A stretch of 64,000 nt of DNA from Bisporella sp. PMI_857 (taxonomy: Eukaryota > Ascomycota > Leotiomycetes > Helotiales > Helotiaceae), in assembly GCA_021307315.1 (NCBI GenBank), contig JAJSPD010000011.1, positions 558,001 through 622,000 of the forward strand. The letters run 5' to 3'. Positions 9,201 to 18,253 of the stretch are shown here, piece by piece. The notes under the pieces were generated by a model. It saw only the letters and a program-made list of their open reading frames with translations, had not been told where the DNA came from and ran no database searches. Position numbers and translations under genes: made by a program. Each line of letters begins with the position of its first letter. Position 1 is the first letter of the stretch.

Positions 9201-10935
9201 GAAGCTTAGCTGAAAGGTCGTTTTGTTGTTTGACATGCTGAAATGAAATCTGCCATGTAGAGTAGAGCGTTCGGTCTTCGTATGAGCTCAATTCAGGACT
9301 CGACTCCTGGAGTTGCACCCATGACTCCTTGTACAGGCGAAGATAATCCGAAAAACTTATCGCCACTTGGTCAAGATATGCCCCAGCAGTAGCTAGTGCA
9401 AGAGGAAGTCCGTCCAATTCTTTAGCAAGCTTGATAGCATCGGGATCTAGCATTGAAATTAGAGCTACAGTACAAAAACCTAGAAAGCCCTTACCACTTT
9501 TCAGTCCTTCCCGCCTCGACGCATTTGACAAAATCTCAAGGCTGTCGCACACATCCGCGAGCTTACGAAGTTGGATAGGATGACCAATTCTAACTTGCGA
9601 CGACCGAGTTGTGATGATAATTGACCCTTGATATGATTCGGGGAGGAACTTTCGAATATCAACCGCCCCGGGATCCGTGCTTCTAGGCAATTTGGGGTTG
9701 TCGTAATTGTCATAGATTGTTAGCCATCGTGTATTATTAGGCCGACTCAGCCATGCCTTGACAGCATCTACCACCTCGTCGACGTTTTCAGCTATATCCA
9801 CGTTGTTTAGCCGAATGGCTGAGGGGTGTTCTCGCGATATCTGCCTGGCTACCTTAGCAAAGCTCTGCTTCAGAGAATCCTCATCCTTGATGTTCAGCCA
9901 GAATATCGCCGAGTAGCTGTCCTTGTGCCGCTTTGCATATGCAACACTAAGTTGTGTCTTGCCAATTCCGCCTAGACCATGAAGCACAACCGCTCGCCTG
10001 GAGCCGTCGCTGCTAAGTGTCCTATGCATCTCTAGGAGCTCCTTCTCTCTTGCCACGAAGTGTTCAATATCAGAAACATGAGAGAGATTGAAGGCGACTG
10101 AGAAGTCCTCGCGCTTAATCCCTACTCTAGTCAGCCGCTTCCTAACAACCACATATGCCGCTACTTTTGATAAATGTGGTGGCAGAAGAAAGCACCTACC
10201 CTTTGAAGCCTTGTCGATCTCTTCTCTGAGTCGCTTCAATGCCTTCTTCTGCCCTTCACCGTAGATGAGCGGCATATTGACGTCGAAAATGCCTAGTACC
10301 GAGTATGCCATATCTTCTTTGCAGGTAGTCACACGACTTGCGGCCCATGACAATCGCTCAGTGACGCTGAAATCAAACAACGGGCTTCCTCGAAGAGCTT
10401 TGGCAGGAATCCCTGTTACCTCGCATATATGTCGTTCTAAAGACACTTTATTGCCTAGCAGCTCCCCATCTTTAGAGAAGAATTCGACTGATGCCGGAGC
10501 AATAAGCTCTTGCAGGGTCCAGCCTCGAGTGAACCATCTGCTCTTCCGAAATGCCGCTTCCCAGGGCTCGTGGAACTTGCCGTCCGTGTCGAAGGGAGGT
10601 CTCGGAACATCTGATAGATAAACGTAGCATTTTGTCGCATCCCGGTACCAGCGAAACATAGAGTTGATAGCCTCTGCGAGCTCATTGCTGTTCGATTTGT
10701 CGATACAACAGGTGTCTACCCAAAAGTATTGCAAGTCGTCGCGCCTCGCCTGTTCTCCGCAGAACTGTATCTTGATATAGCCCGCCATCTTGTTGCCGGT
10801 GCCATTTATCAGATCTTTGAAGGTGACCTCCTCCGCTCCCCATCTGTGCGAAAGTATAGCATACCGCGGAATGTCGTCGCCAAAGAATTCGGCAAGGTTG
10901 AACTCGCCGTCGTTATTGTATTCTAGCAGACGCAT
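6265..10935 (-). CDS. HET / NB-ARC / TPR / ZZ-finger NLR-type receptor
   Basis: A fungal NOD-like receptor of about 1540-1556 residues, of the class linked to heterokaryon incompatibility and programmed cell death. N-terminal HET domain, about residues 1-240: motifs YAILSHRWG, FWVDTCCIDK and RGWTLQELIAP. Then an NB-ARC NTPase with P-loop GLGGIGKT near residue 320, a WLTIYDNYD Walker B-like strand and the DGLPLALATAGAYL motif. Residues about 726-1397 are 16 TPR units of exactly 42 residues, almost identical. The C-terminus has a ZZ-type zinc finger (CDGCG...CTFC...CRSC...CHGH). The frame is open throughout, but a 48-bp in-frame intron is likely at 9447-9494 (GTAAGG donor, TAG acceptor): it removes 16 residues and restores the usual NB-ARC spacing. 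The ATG at 10935 opens directly into the HET fold. No disabling change is visible, so it may be functional. Confidence 0.93.
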   Translation of the reverse strand: MRLLEYNNDGEFNLAEFFGDDIPRYAILSHRWGAEEVTFKDLINGTGNKMAGYIKIQFCGEQARRDDLQYFWVDTCCIDKSNSNELAEAINSMFRWYRDATKCYVYLSDVPRPPFDTDGKFHEPWEAAFRKSRWFTRGWTLQELIAPASVEFFSKDGELLGNKVSLERHICEVTGIPAKALRGSPLFDFSVTERLSWAASRVTTCKEDMAYSVLGIFDVNMPLIYGEGQKKALKRLREEIDKASKGRCFLLPPHLSKVAAYVVVRKRLTRVGIKREDFSVAFNLSHVSDIEHFVAREKELLEMHRTLSSDGSRRAVVLHGLGGIGKTQLSVAYAKRHKDSYSAIFWLNIKDEDSLKQSFAKVARQISREHPSAIRLNNVDIAENVDEVVDAVKAWLSRPNNTRWLTIYDNYDNPKLPRSTDPGAVDIRKFLPESYQGSIIITTRSSQVRIGHPIQLRKLADVCDSLEILSNASRREGLKSGKGFLGFCTVALISMLDPDAIKLAKELDGLPLALATAGAYLDQVAISFSDYLRLYKESWVQLQESSPELSSYEDRTLYSTWQISFQHVKQQNDLSAKLLCFWAYFDSQDLWLELLQHGDSNDPDWVLELVKDKLIFHKAVRVLSNHGLVEADMSSQELSESRGYSMHGCVHSWTSHVLNQAWDYDLAKLAIKFVGLHVPEEQALQPWLTQRRLLQHAARCSYMLLNSLVTEDEISDNEMAWACNNLGLLYADRGKLAEAEQMYKRALQGKEKVCGPEHTSTLHTVNNLASLYKSQGKLAEAEQMYEQALQGKEKACGPEHTSTLNTVNNLGLLYTDQGKLAEAEQMYKRALQGYEKIWGPEHTSTLRTVNNLGNLYADRSKLAEAEQMYERALQGYEKAWGPEHTSTLDAVNNLANLYKSQDKLAEAEQMYERALQGYEKACGPEHTLTLNTVNNLGLLYTDQGKLAEAEQMYERALQGYKKAWGPEHTSTLNTVNNLGLLYTDQGKLAEAEQMYERALQGYEKACGPEHTSTLNTVNNLGNLYADQDKLAEAEQMYERALQGYEKAWGPEHTSTLDTVNNLANLYKSQDKLAEAEQMYERALQGYEKACGPEHTSTLNTVNNLGLLYTDQGKLAEAEQMYKRALQGKEKVCGPEHTSTLRTVNNLGNLYTDQGKLAEAEQMYERALQGKEKAWGPEHTSTLDTVNNLGNLYAHQGKLAEAEQMYERALQGYEKAWGPEHTSTLDTVNNLGNLYADQSKLAEAEQMYERALQGYEKAWGPEHTSTLNTVNNLGNLYADQGKLAEAEQMYKRALQGKEKVCGPEHTSTLDAVNNLANLYKSQGKLAEAEKMYERALQGYEKACGPEHTSTLRTVNNLGNFYVDQGKLAEAEKMYWRAIHGYERTWGSENTLTLNTVDNLGLVFQKRCYAAAKLSARSSVLAYVKQLARICLKFPHSRLNLFDYVGRAFAWIGDDEKAAAAFAHQLALCSPEYNACCDGCGINLSVNTDRLVCTFCEDGDLCRSCFDRLESYELGVISPCHGHTFLDIEGTSLLSSSLTDNVNTSVSIQQWLKEIADL
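6745..8760 (-). repeat. Coding tandem array: 16 x 126 bp TPR units
   Basis: Sixteen back-to-back 126-bp units inside the receptor gene, each encoding a 42-residue TPR of the form LGNLYADQGKLAEAEQMYER followed by ALQGYEKAWGPEHTSTLNTV. The 3'-most unit (6745-6870) is the most diverged. Differences concentrate at a few codons: the residues after LY, K/R or E/R before ALQG, K or Y after ALQG, A/V/I and C/W before GPEH, and N/D/R/H after STL. Confidence 0.97.
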
Positions 10936-12062
10936 TATTCGACTAGATTCGAGGATCGCAAAGGAAGAGGTTCTCGGTCAGTATTGAACCGTCAAATCGG
11001 CATATATGCGAAATTGGTTGGAGTGTTTGGAGAGGACGTTGGGTTGAGGCAAGGGCACTCAGCTGAGGGCCAAGCCTCGCGCATTGTTGTGCATCACTGT
11101 ATGTGCGCCCGCATAATTCCTGGAATTCGTAGCTGGTTCTCTGGGATATTGAAGATCTACGCCCGGTCGAGCCATGATTTGTTGTTGACGCTGAGGGAGC
11201 ATCTCAGGTTCAGCAATGTGGAAATAGAAGACGTGCAGGAGCCAGAATCTGCTTTGGGTCAACCGATTTAGGTGGCGTCCGAGCTTCTGGCACTGACACT
11301 CTAGGCTTAAAACCTCAGGCAAGCATTCCATTTTCTACTCAGCCCATGGTTCCAGCAGCAACACGGGGAGAATGGGACTCGTGGATCTAGAAGTGCGGGG
11401 TCAATTAAAAACCTTAGAGTAGAACGTGCAAGAATTGGCTCTGCTCTGCGATGACAATTAGCAGTAGTAGCTTTGGAGTACAACTGGGCAGGGGGTGCAC
11501 AGCCACAAGTGCCTGGAAATGGACCCCCCTAAAAATAATTAACTAAAAAACCAGCGACACCCAATTCGCCTTCTACTGTACTATCCTCCTCCCTAAATAT
11601 CAAGTTAAGAGTTTGACTGTCCATCGCTGCTGGCTCGTGCAAGAAGGAAAAATGGGCATTAAGTGGGTTTTGCAAGGAGCCGCAAGGGCTTATAGCCATT
11701 CAGAAGCTACCGCTCGGACAGCCACGGTTAGCGCATGACCAGCTCGCCTGTATTTCTTAATTGGGAATAGTCGCCCGTGGTCTGAGAACTTGACTTGGCC
11801 GACAGCCCTACTCGAGCACGGACCTCCTATTGTGAATTGTACAGGACCCGCTATCATCCAACCGACATTAGCGTGCACCAACTTACGCTTCAGCCAATCA
11901 TGACGGCTAAGGGTTGCCCTTAGTCTTAGTCTCTTCATAGGCTTACGCCTGAATTATTTCTCTCCCGCTCGTAACATCCTCCTGGATCTCGCTCCTCTGC
12001 TTCAACAGACACGCAGAGCAATCCTCCATCATGATTTGAGTCACCATAGTAAAGGTCCAGTA
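10936..12062. other. Intergenic; one dispersed repeat, no gene seen
   Basis: Promoter side of the receptor gene. Apart from repeat F at 11707-11849 no coding or RNA feature is recognisable. Short frames on both strands overlap each other without domains. Confidence 0.5.
11707..11849 (+). repeat. Dispersed repeat F, copy 1
   Basis: About 140 bp (core CGGTTAGCGCATGACCAGCT, later ACTCGAGCACGGACCTCC) recurs in the same orientation at 28868-29001. Nature unknown. The second copy is bordered by a repeated GACGCTCGGAC motif. Confidence 0.65.
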
Positions 12063-12894
12063 ATGACAAGAAAATCACGCCATGGCGCTCGGGGGGTTCG
12101 GAAAGTCAGCACGGGATGTTTGACATGCAAGTGAGTGGGCTCCGCCCGTAACCAGTTGAATCAGCTTGTCAATCTTGCAGTAGAACCAGGCATAAGAAGT
12201 GCGATGAGGCCAGGCCAGCTTGCTCAACTTGTATCAGAGCGGGGTGGAAATGTGACTTCGTCTCGTCGTCTCTATCTGAAGTACCGCAGTATGCGATGAC
12301 GCCGCCCATCCGTAGTCTGCGATACCCTTCTGCCAGGCCTTTACTGGATAGCGAACATAAGCACATGGAGTACTTCCAAGTCGTCTGTGCCGGGGAATTC
12401 TCTTTATTTTTCGAGCTCCCCGCATGGGAAAACATCATCCTCCAAGGCGCTCTCGCCGAACCAGCATTGCATCATGCGGCCCTAGCAATTGGGGCCTTAG
12501 CCAGCGGCCGTTACCATCCTAACATATGGCAAACACCCCCGGCGATCGTGTTCTCAATTCGACATTATAGCATGGCCATCCAGGATCTCTACCGTCGGCT
12601 TGATGGATCTTCCCAAAGTCTAGAGCTTGCCTTCTTAGCGAGCTTTTTTTCAGCTATATCGAGTTTCTCTTGGGACTCGATAGCCGGGTCGAGATGCATA
12701 TGCAGGCTGGATGTGCCATACTTGAGAACCTCTACCCGAGGCACGATAAGACACTCGCGGTTTCTACTCAGGCTGGATCGAACTGCCAGGTTGGCAGTTT
12801 ATCTACTAGATATGATCTACTTGCCAGTGCTATGTTTCAGATCATTGCTCAAGTCAATTGCTTTGTGGCATTTCGGTCGAACAGCAGCAATTGA
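12063..12894 (+). pseudogene. Zn2Cys6 transcription factor, frameshifted and short
   Basis: Exon 1 (12063-12130) and exon 2 (from 12181), joined across a 50-bp GTGAGT...CAG intron, give a complete binuclear cluster: CLTCNRTRHKKC...CSTCIRAGWKC. This is a fungal GAL4-type DNA-binding domain, followed by a conserved middle region (ALHHAALAIGALASG). In the run of seven T at 12644-12650 the expected frame is lost. One additional T would continue into the family-like stretch GLDSRVEMHMQAGCAILENL in the next frame (to 12894). The protein would also end early, at roughly half the usual length of this family. Either a truncated pseudogene or, for the frameshift alone, a homopolymer sequencing error. 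Confidence 0.7.
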
Positions 12895-13532
12895 TAAATA
12901 GATAATTTTTATTTAATGAATAAGATGTTAGTTCAGGCCGACTTGTAGATGAAGGGCATCTTACAATGCGATAAAAAACAAACCTAAAATACCCAGTAAA
13001 TGATCAAGAGCTGCAACGCTATGCACAACCTAATGTAGATAACGCAAAAATATCTCTGTACTTCCAATACTAGTGTTCGTATTACAGTACAGCAAGACGT
13101 CGGAAGACACTACAACCAATCGCAGTCTTCAGAGCGTATCAAAGGTTTTTTTTACTTCAATATCGCACTGCAGCCTTGTTGGGCCAAGGAATATCTACAC
13201 CTCAATCGCTAAATAGCGCATAGAAGCCCATGCTCGTCATGATGTCGGTGTTCTGCCATGTTACGCTGGAGCCAATAACTGTAGGCTGAGTGGGCCCTTA
13301 ATAGTCTTAGCGACTCTATGCCTTGCATGCCAGTACTTATCTAAAATGCCTCTTTATCCAGGGTTGGAATATAAAGACCTAGTGAGACATCTGGCTGTCA
13401 AGAGACTGAGTTGCTTCCGGAGTCTTAGACTTTTTATCCCGGACTAAATGTATATAAGTCAGTGTCCCCCTCACCTCCGTCAGAAACTCATCGTATAATA
13501 ATTCACATCCCACCCAATAAGTGTAATCAACC
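12895..13532. other. AT-rich intergenic stretch, hydrolase promoter side
   Basis: No coding pattern recognised. TATATAAG at about 13450 lies some 80 bp upstream of the hydrolase ATG and could serve as a core promoter element. Confidence 0.4.
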
Positions 13533-14878
13533 ATGGCCTACCCTCACTCAACCTACACCACCGCGCGCGCACTCACCTACTCTTACATCCATATCCCACC
13601 CCAATTCCCCAACGCTCAATACATTCTCTTCCTACACGGCTTCCCCTCCACCTCGCACGACTGGCGTCACCAGATCTCCTTCTTCGTAGCAAAGGGTTAT
13701 GGAATCCTAGCTCCGGACTTACTTGGGTTCGGGGAGACGTCGAAGCCGAGTGAGTTAGAGATGTATAAAGGTGAAGGTATGGCGAGGGACATTGTTGAGA
13801 TCATGGTCTTAGAGGGCGTTGGAGTAGTGGTGGGCGTGGCGCATGATTGGTATGTTTTGCGATTCATTCTGCCTTTCTGCCAGTTGTCACATTTGTGCGG
13901 TTTCTAAACGAAAGGAGAGTCAGAAGGTGTGCCGAGTTAGTGTGCAATTATGCTAACGCTTCTTCCACCAGGGGATCTTTCCTTTTGTCACGTCTAGCGA
14001 ACTATCATCCAGAACGCTTTTCGGCCTATGCCTTCATCGACCACGGATACATTGCCCCTGGCCGTAGCCTCACTACCGCGGTGATACAACATATCAATAG
14101 TTCAGTGCAAGCCAAACTTGGTTTTTCGATCTTCGGGTATTTCCTATTTTTTAACGAAGAGGATGCTCCGAAGCTCCTAGATGAACATGTAAGTTCCTTC
14201 CAAACTCTGCAAATTCTGACTTGCCAAACATTGACCACACTGCAGTCCGAATCCGTGGAATCGCTCTTCTTCGCCACCGACAACGAGATCAACAAGAAAT
14301 ACAAGGGCGCCCTTGGCGGTTTCCGCACTTGGTTGGCCGAGGGCAAGACTGCTGATTTGCCAGCCTATCTGATATCAGAAGTAAAATCTAGGTGTAATGC
14401 ATGGGGTTTCCAAATTAGCTTACATGGAACAGGACCATAAACATTATCACCACGCCTTCTCCTTCGAGAAAGGTGGCTATGGCCCTGCGATCAACTGGTA
14501 TAGGGCTAGTCTGCGTAATATCAATGAAGAAGATGAAAAGAGTATGTACCACTTCCCTCTGTACCCTGTATCTCCCTTTCTTTCCCATTCAATCTCTTCG
14601 CCTGAAACTTGTTCTCTATCACCTACAATTTCCGCATCCTACTAATATGCAATACAGAAATTCCCACGCCCGCCCACACCTTAACACACCCAACCTTGCT
14701 AATCGCCTCTACCAGCTACTTCATCACTGTCACGATCAATTTTCCGGAGCAGATGCGGCCACTCGTTCCCGATCTCAAAGTTGAGAATGTGAATGGTGGG
14801 CATTGGCTGCAGTTAGAGAAGGCGGATGAAGTCAACAAGATTCTGGAGAAGTTTATGGAAGAGAAGCGACTAGTTTAA
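13533..14878 (+). CDS. Alpha/beta hydrolase, epoxide hydrolase-like
   Basis: Predicted 332-residue enzyme of the alpha/beta-hydrolase fold, most like soluble epoxide hydrolases. Exons: 13533-13849, 13972-14188, 14246-14380, 14433-14541, 14658-14878; all junctions have GT-AG ends and keep frame. The HGFP oxyanion motif is at residues 35-38. The nucleophile motif HDWG (Asp105) is assembled across intron 1. The lid carries the GYGP and NWYR tyrosine-containing stretches, and the C-terminal catalytic His sits in NVNGGHW. Members open epoxides through an Asp-ester intermediate; haloalkane dehalogenases share this architecture, so substrate is uncertain. No signal peptide is evident. All catalytic elements are present, so it is likely active even though it sits beside a broken regulator. 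Confidence 0.9.
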
Positions 14879-15013
14879 GATATGAGTGCGCAGAATTAGG
14901 AGTTTATGATGCAGAAATATCAGACATATATCAAAGTCTGCTGTAGACCTTTTGTCTAGCGGGTGCAAAGATGTCTATATTTCGGGCCTCCCCTCGTCTC
15001 TATCAATTATTTA

Positions 15014-15275
15014 ACGGCAAATGACTAGACTACCATCATTTTTTGCCCAAAACCCTAGATTACCGTACTTTCTGTTGCAATATGACTGAAATACCACTTT
15101 TATGGTATTCTAGGGCATCACCAAATGTTGAAACACCCGGGCTGGAGTAATTACTTATACTTCAACCTGAGGGCACGCACGCATGTGTTTCATACGCAAT
15201 GCTCGTTGAGGTTGGTGGATAAATCTTCATTGTTGGTTGTTCTTTCTTCTAAGCTCTCGTTCTACGGAGTTGATA
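15014..15275 (+). repeat. MULE-type TIR fragment (family E)
   Basis: Starts with CGGCAAATGACTAG and continues through the subterminal motif shared with copies at 42055, 42700-42832, 44402 and 47634. From about 15125 it matches the interior of the 9-bp-TSD element at 22563-23167 (for example GAGGGCACGCACGCATG and GCAATGCTCGTTGAGGTTGG). The opposite terminus was not identified. Confidence 0.65.
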
Positions 15276-15569
15276 TCGATTCAGGAAGTTCACAAAGATG
15301 CAACGAATGCAGTGTAGCCGTAGCGGCGTACGGAACGCTCGGGCCATGCACTAGAGGCGTACTGCATAACCGCCAAGATAAATCCTTACAGGGGTATTTT
15401 TGGGTGTATTCCGTATTTTCTACGCCAAATACTGCAGTATTACGGCCATACTGCAGTATTTAAAGCCGTAATGGTACACCTTTTTTTTATGCCTAATCAT
15501 ACAGTGCGTATTGGGCGCCCAGTACACCTACACCATGGTGTAGGTTTAATTTTTTCTTAGGTAAGCAGC

Positions 15570-15735
15570 TGTTGGAATGCATGTAAATAGTTTTCACGTG
15601 ATCCACCGGATCACCGGAATTGCCAACTCGAAACACTGTAGCTTAGAACAATCAATCAACAAGAACCACAATCACACCAGCAAGAGCGTAGTCAATAGTT
15701 ACTACGCCTTTTGCTACGTGATAGGCATTCCGACA
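15570..15735 (+). repeat. Solo LTR-like copy, family G
   Basis: Same ends as the copy at 4681-4862 (TGTTGGAATGCATGTA...GGCATTCCGACA) with shared interior such as CACACCAGCAAGAGCGTAGTC. No matching flanking duplication is seen, so one end may be rearranged. Confidence 0.75.
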
Positions 15736-15917
15736 CTGTAGGCAACCGACAGCAGCTTCCCCCACCAAAACGCCAAAACTGTAACAACTCAAGCTGAACA
15801 GGGATCTCGATCCGTAGATCTAGGTAGAAGGACTCAAAGGTGTGAACAACTATCAATTGTTATAACTAAGAGAACAAGCTACAGGCAGAAGAAGGAAAGG
15901 AGAGTAGTGCTTTATAT

Positions 15918-17894
15918 CCCTTTAACCGCCAAAGCGACCAATCCCTGTAATTAATCACGTGACGCTACCCCATCAAAACAATAGAATATCGCGTTTTTGA
16001 CCGTCATACAACAACAGCTTTATCACAACACCACAACCATGTCTATTAAAGAGACTATTGCTGATACTACTGATCCAGGAACCTTAAGACCTGATATCCC
16101 TCCTACTACAACGACTGGCACACAGTTTATACCTCTCGAATGCCCTCAATTCGACTTTAATATTACACTTCCTACACACGTTGCGCCAAACGACGCATTA
16201 GCTATTTGGAGCTTATTTTTTACTCAGGAACAGCTGAAAGCGATAGTTGAGAATACAAATGACTATATATCGAAAGAGAAACTTTATGGCCCTCGTACGA
16301 AAGGTGCACGCGTTGTCCAGCCTATCACAATTGCTGAGTTGTACGGATACATGGGAATATGGATTTATATAGGATTACATGTAGAAAACAATATTCAAAT
16401 GTATTGGAGTACTTCAGAATCGATGCCTCGACATACAATGGTTACTCAAACAATGGGTAAAAATCGATGGGAGGACATACATCGATTTTTGCAGCTTTCT
16501 AGACTTGATGCGCGTGATGCATTTCAGAAGGTTTGAAGCAACTTTATACTGTATTATATAGTAAACTGACTTTACTTTTACTTTAGGTTGAACCTTTAAA
16601 TACGCATATTCAGTCTACTTGCACGCAACTTTGGATGCCTGGCCGCGATTTGGCTGTCGACGAGGCTATGGCCCGATTTGCTGGCAGATCAAAAGATACT
16701 CTTACAATACCTTCTAAACCTATTTCAGAAGGTTATAAAGTGTGGTGCCTAGCTCAAAAAGGCTATATGCTTGCATGGTGTTTTCATAAAAAAGGAAAAG
16801 GCAAAAATCGTGGACCTCAAAACGTTGTACTTCCGACAGAGCTCAAGACAAATCCTACAGCCGCTGTCGTTCCGTACTTAATTTCTAAGCTTCCTACAGC
16901 TAAATTCAAGTACTGCGTGTACTTGGATAACCTTTTTACGTCCACAAAGCTGTTGAAAGTACTTCGAGACCGAAGAATAGGAGCTACAGGCACGTGCCGT
17001 ACTAACTCCGGCGTATTGAACGATTTTGTACAAATGAAGAAGGCCGATAAAACAAAAGATCAAATACCTTGGGGAACCTTATTTACTCGACCTTCGGAAG
17101 ACCAAAATATCTGTTTTTTAGCCTGGAAAGACAACGCTTTAGTCCTTTTTCAGTCTACAATTTCAGATGGCCAAAGTACAATTGTTCGAGAACGCAAACG
17201 CCCTTCTGAAACCTCTTCTTCAGCTAAAACAGCTAGAGTTCCTTTTGGCGATTCACCTACAAAAGAGCTATCGATACCTCGATTCGTCGACGATTACAAT
17301 CGTCAAATGAATGCTGTTGATCAAGCTGATCAACTAAGATCATACAACTCTGGTTTACGACGTATTCGCAAAGGAGGATGGCATGCTATTTGGCACTTTA
17401 TATTCAACGTTGTTCTAGTCAATTGTTATCTTCTTTCTTTCTATTTTGAAGCTTCTAACACGCAAAGGTTTACAACTCAAAAAGCGTTCAGAATAGAGCT
17501 TTCTACAGCTCTAATGAAAAAAGCTCAACAAACGCCACGCAAAAGGAAAGCTCAGATATCACCAAATATCAGCTCAGATCACAAATTGGAGTTTGCAACT
17601 AGCTGTCGAGACTGTCATGCTTGCAAGGCAAGAGGCTATGTAAGGGTACCTTCAAAACGCAGGATTCTAGGGGATATTACAGGCAATCAACGTCCTCCTG
17701 CATCTAGGTATGCATGTATTACATGTCAGGCACCCCTTTGTACGACAGGCGACTGTTTTGAGTGGTATCATGACAATCTAGTAGAATAGAAGGAATAGAA
17801 GGTAGATTTCAATGAATTTGACATGAACTACGGCTTCTGATTGGCCATTGCCCCACTTATTGCGGCTACTCCCGCCGCATTGGCGGTTAAAGGG
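15918..17894 (+). mobile_element. piggyBac-like DNA transposon, apparently complete (1977 bp)
   Basis: Inverted ends CCCTTTAACCGCCAA and TTGGCGGTTAAAGGG surround an intact-looking transposase gene. The insertion site is within LTR C, in its GCTTTATATACAGG motif. Flanks read ...TTTATAT and ATACAGG..., so excision with loss of a 2-bp AT duplication restores the LTR exactly. The TTAA expected for piggyBac lies inside the inverted ends (15922-15925 and 17887-17890) and not at the edge. A short element at 29058-29315 shares both ends. Confidence 0.85.
16039..17789 (+). CDS. piggyBac-type transposase (DDE_Tnp_1_7)
   Basis: Encodes about 564 residues from exons 16039-16530 and 16587-17789, split by a 56-bp phase-0 intron (GTTTGA...TTTAG). 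The family's N-terminal region is present (ITIAELYGYMGIWIYIGL), as are the three catalytic Asp contexts: LAVDEAMARF, CVYLDNLFTS and VDDYNRQMNAVDQAD. The C-terminus is a Cys-rich zinc-binding tail (CRDCHACKARG...CITCQAP...C...H). The protein cuts and pastes its own element using a DDD active site. No stop or frameshift is visible. The first in-frame ATG after the upstream stop is used, and ACCACAACC precedes it. Recent activity is plausible but not shown. Confidence 0.92.
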
Positions 17895-18059
17895 ATACAG
17901 GAGGCTGGCCAGGGGCCAGTGTAAGCGAGCCCTGTAGTATTGGTCGCCAAGCTCTGGGATGCCGAGCCCTGTAGTAACAGGGGCCAGGCTCTACCGAGCT
18001 CTGCGGTGTCTGGCGCCAAGCTCGAGATAGGGCCAGGGCCGTGACAAAAACACCAAAAC

Positions 18060-18244
18060 TGACAGAACGAGAAAATACGCAATGATAAGCAGGAGGAATT
18101 GGGGATGCCGACAGGCTCTCTATTGTTGTCTCGATGTGTAATAATACAAAATTGTAGAACTATGCGTGTGTGAAAAGTCTTCCGCGCTAGCGTTCCCCAC
18201 TTAGTCAGGGACATGTCAGCTACCTAGATTCTCAAATCCTGACA
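18060..18244 (-). repeat. Solo LTR, family A (185 bp, TSD AAAAC)
   Basis: Reverse-strand copy of the 177-362 LTR, flanked by AAAAC at 18055-18059 and 18245-18249. It inserted 8 bp away from the right-hand duplication of LTR C, so two LTR insertions and one DNA transposon are packed into 2.5 kb. Confidence 0.9.
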
Positions 18245-18253
18245 AAAACACCA

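Larger units (their letters stand above)
15780..18046 (+). repeat. Solo LTR, family C, interrupted by a piggyBac-like element (TSD AAAAC)
   Basis: LTR halves lie at 15780-15917 (TGTAACAACTCAAGC...) and 17895-18046 (...GGGCCGTGACA). The outer flanks are AAAAC at 15775-15779 and 18047-18051. Removing the inserted element rebuilds an LTR of about 290 bp that matches the uninterrupted copies at 19231, 23270 and 44434. Confidence 0.88.

Noticed and set aside
15918..17894. Standard TTAA-flanked piggyBac boundaries
   Set aside because: Using TTAA at 15922 and 17887 leaves unexplained inverted CCCT/AGGG flanks; the longer ends rebuild the LTR exactly.
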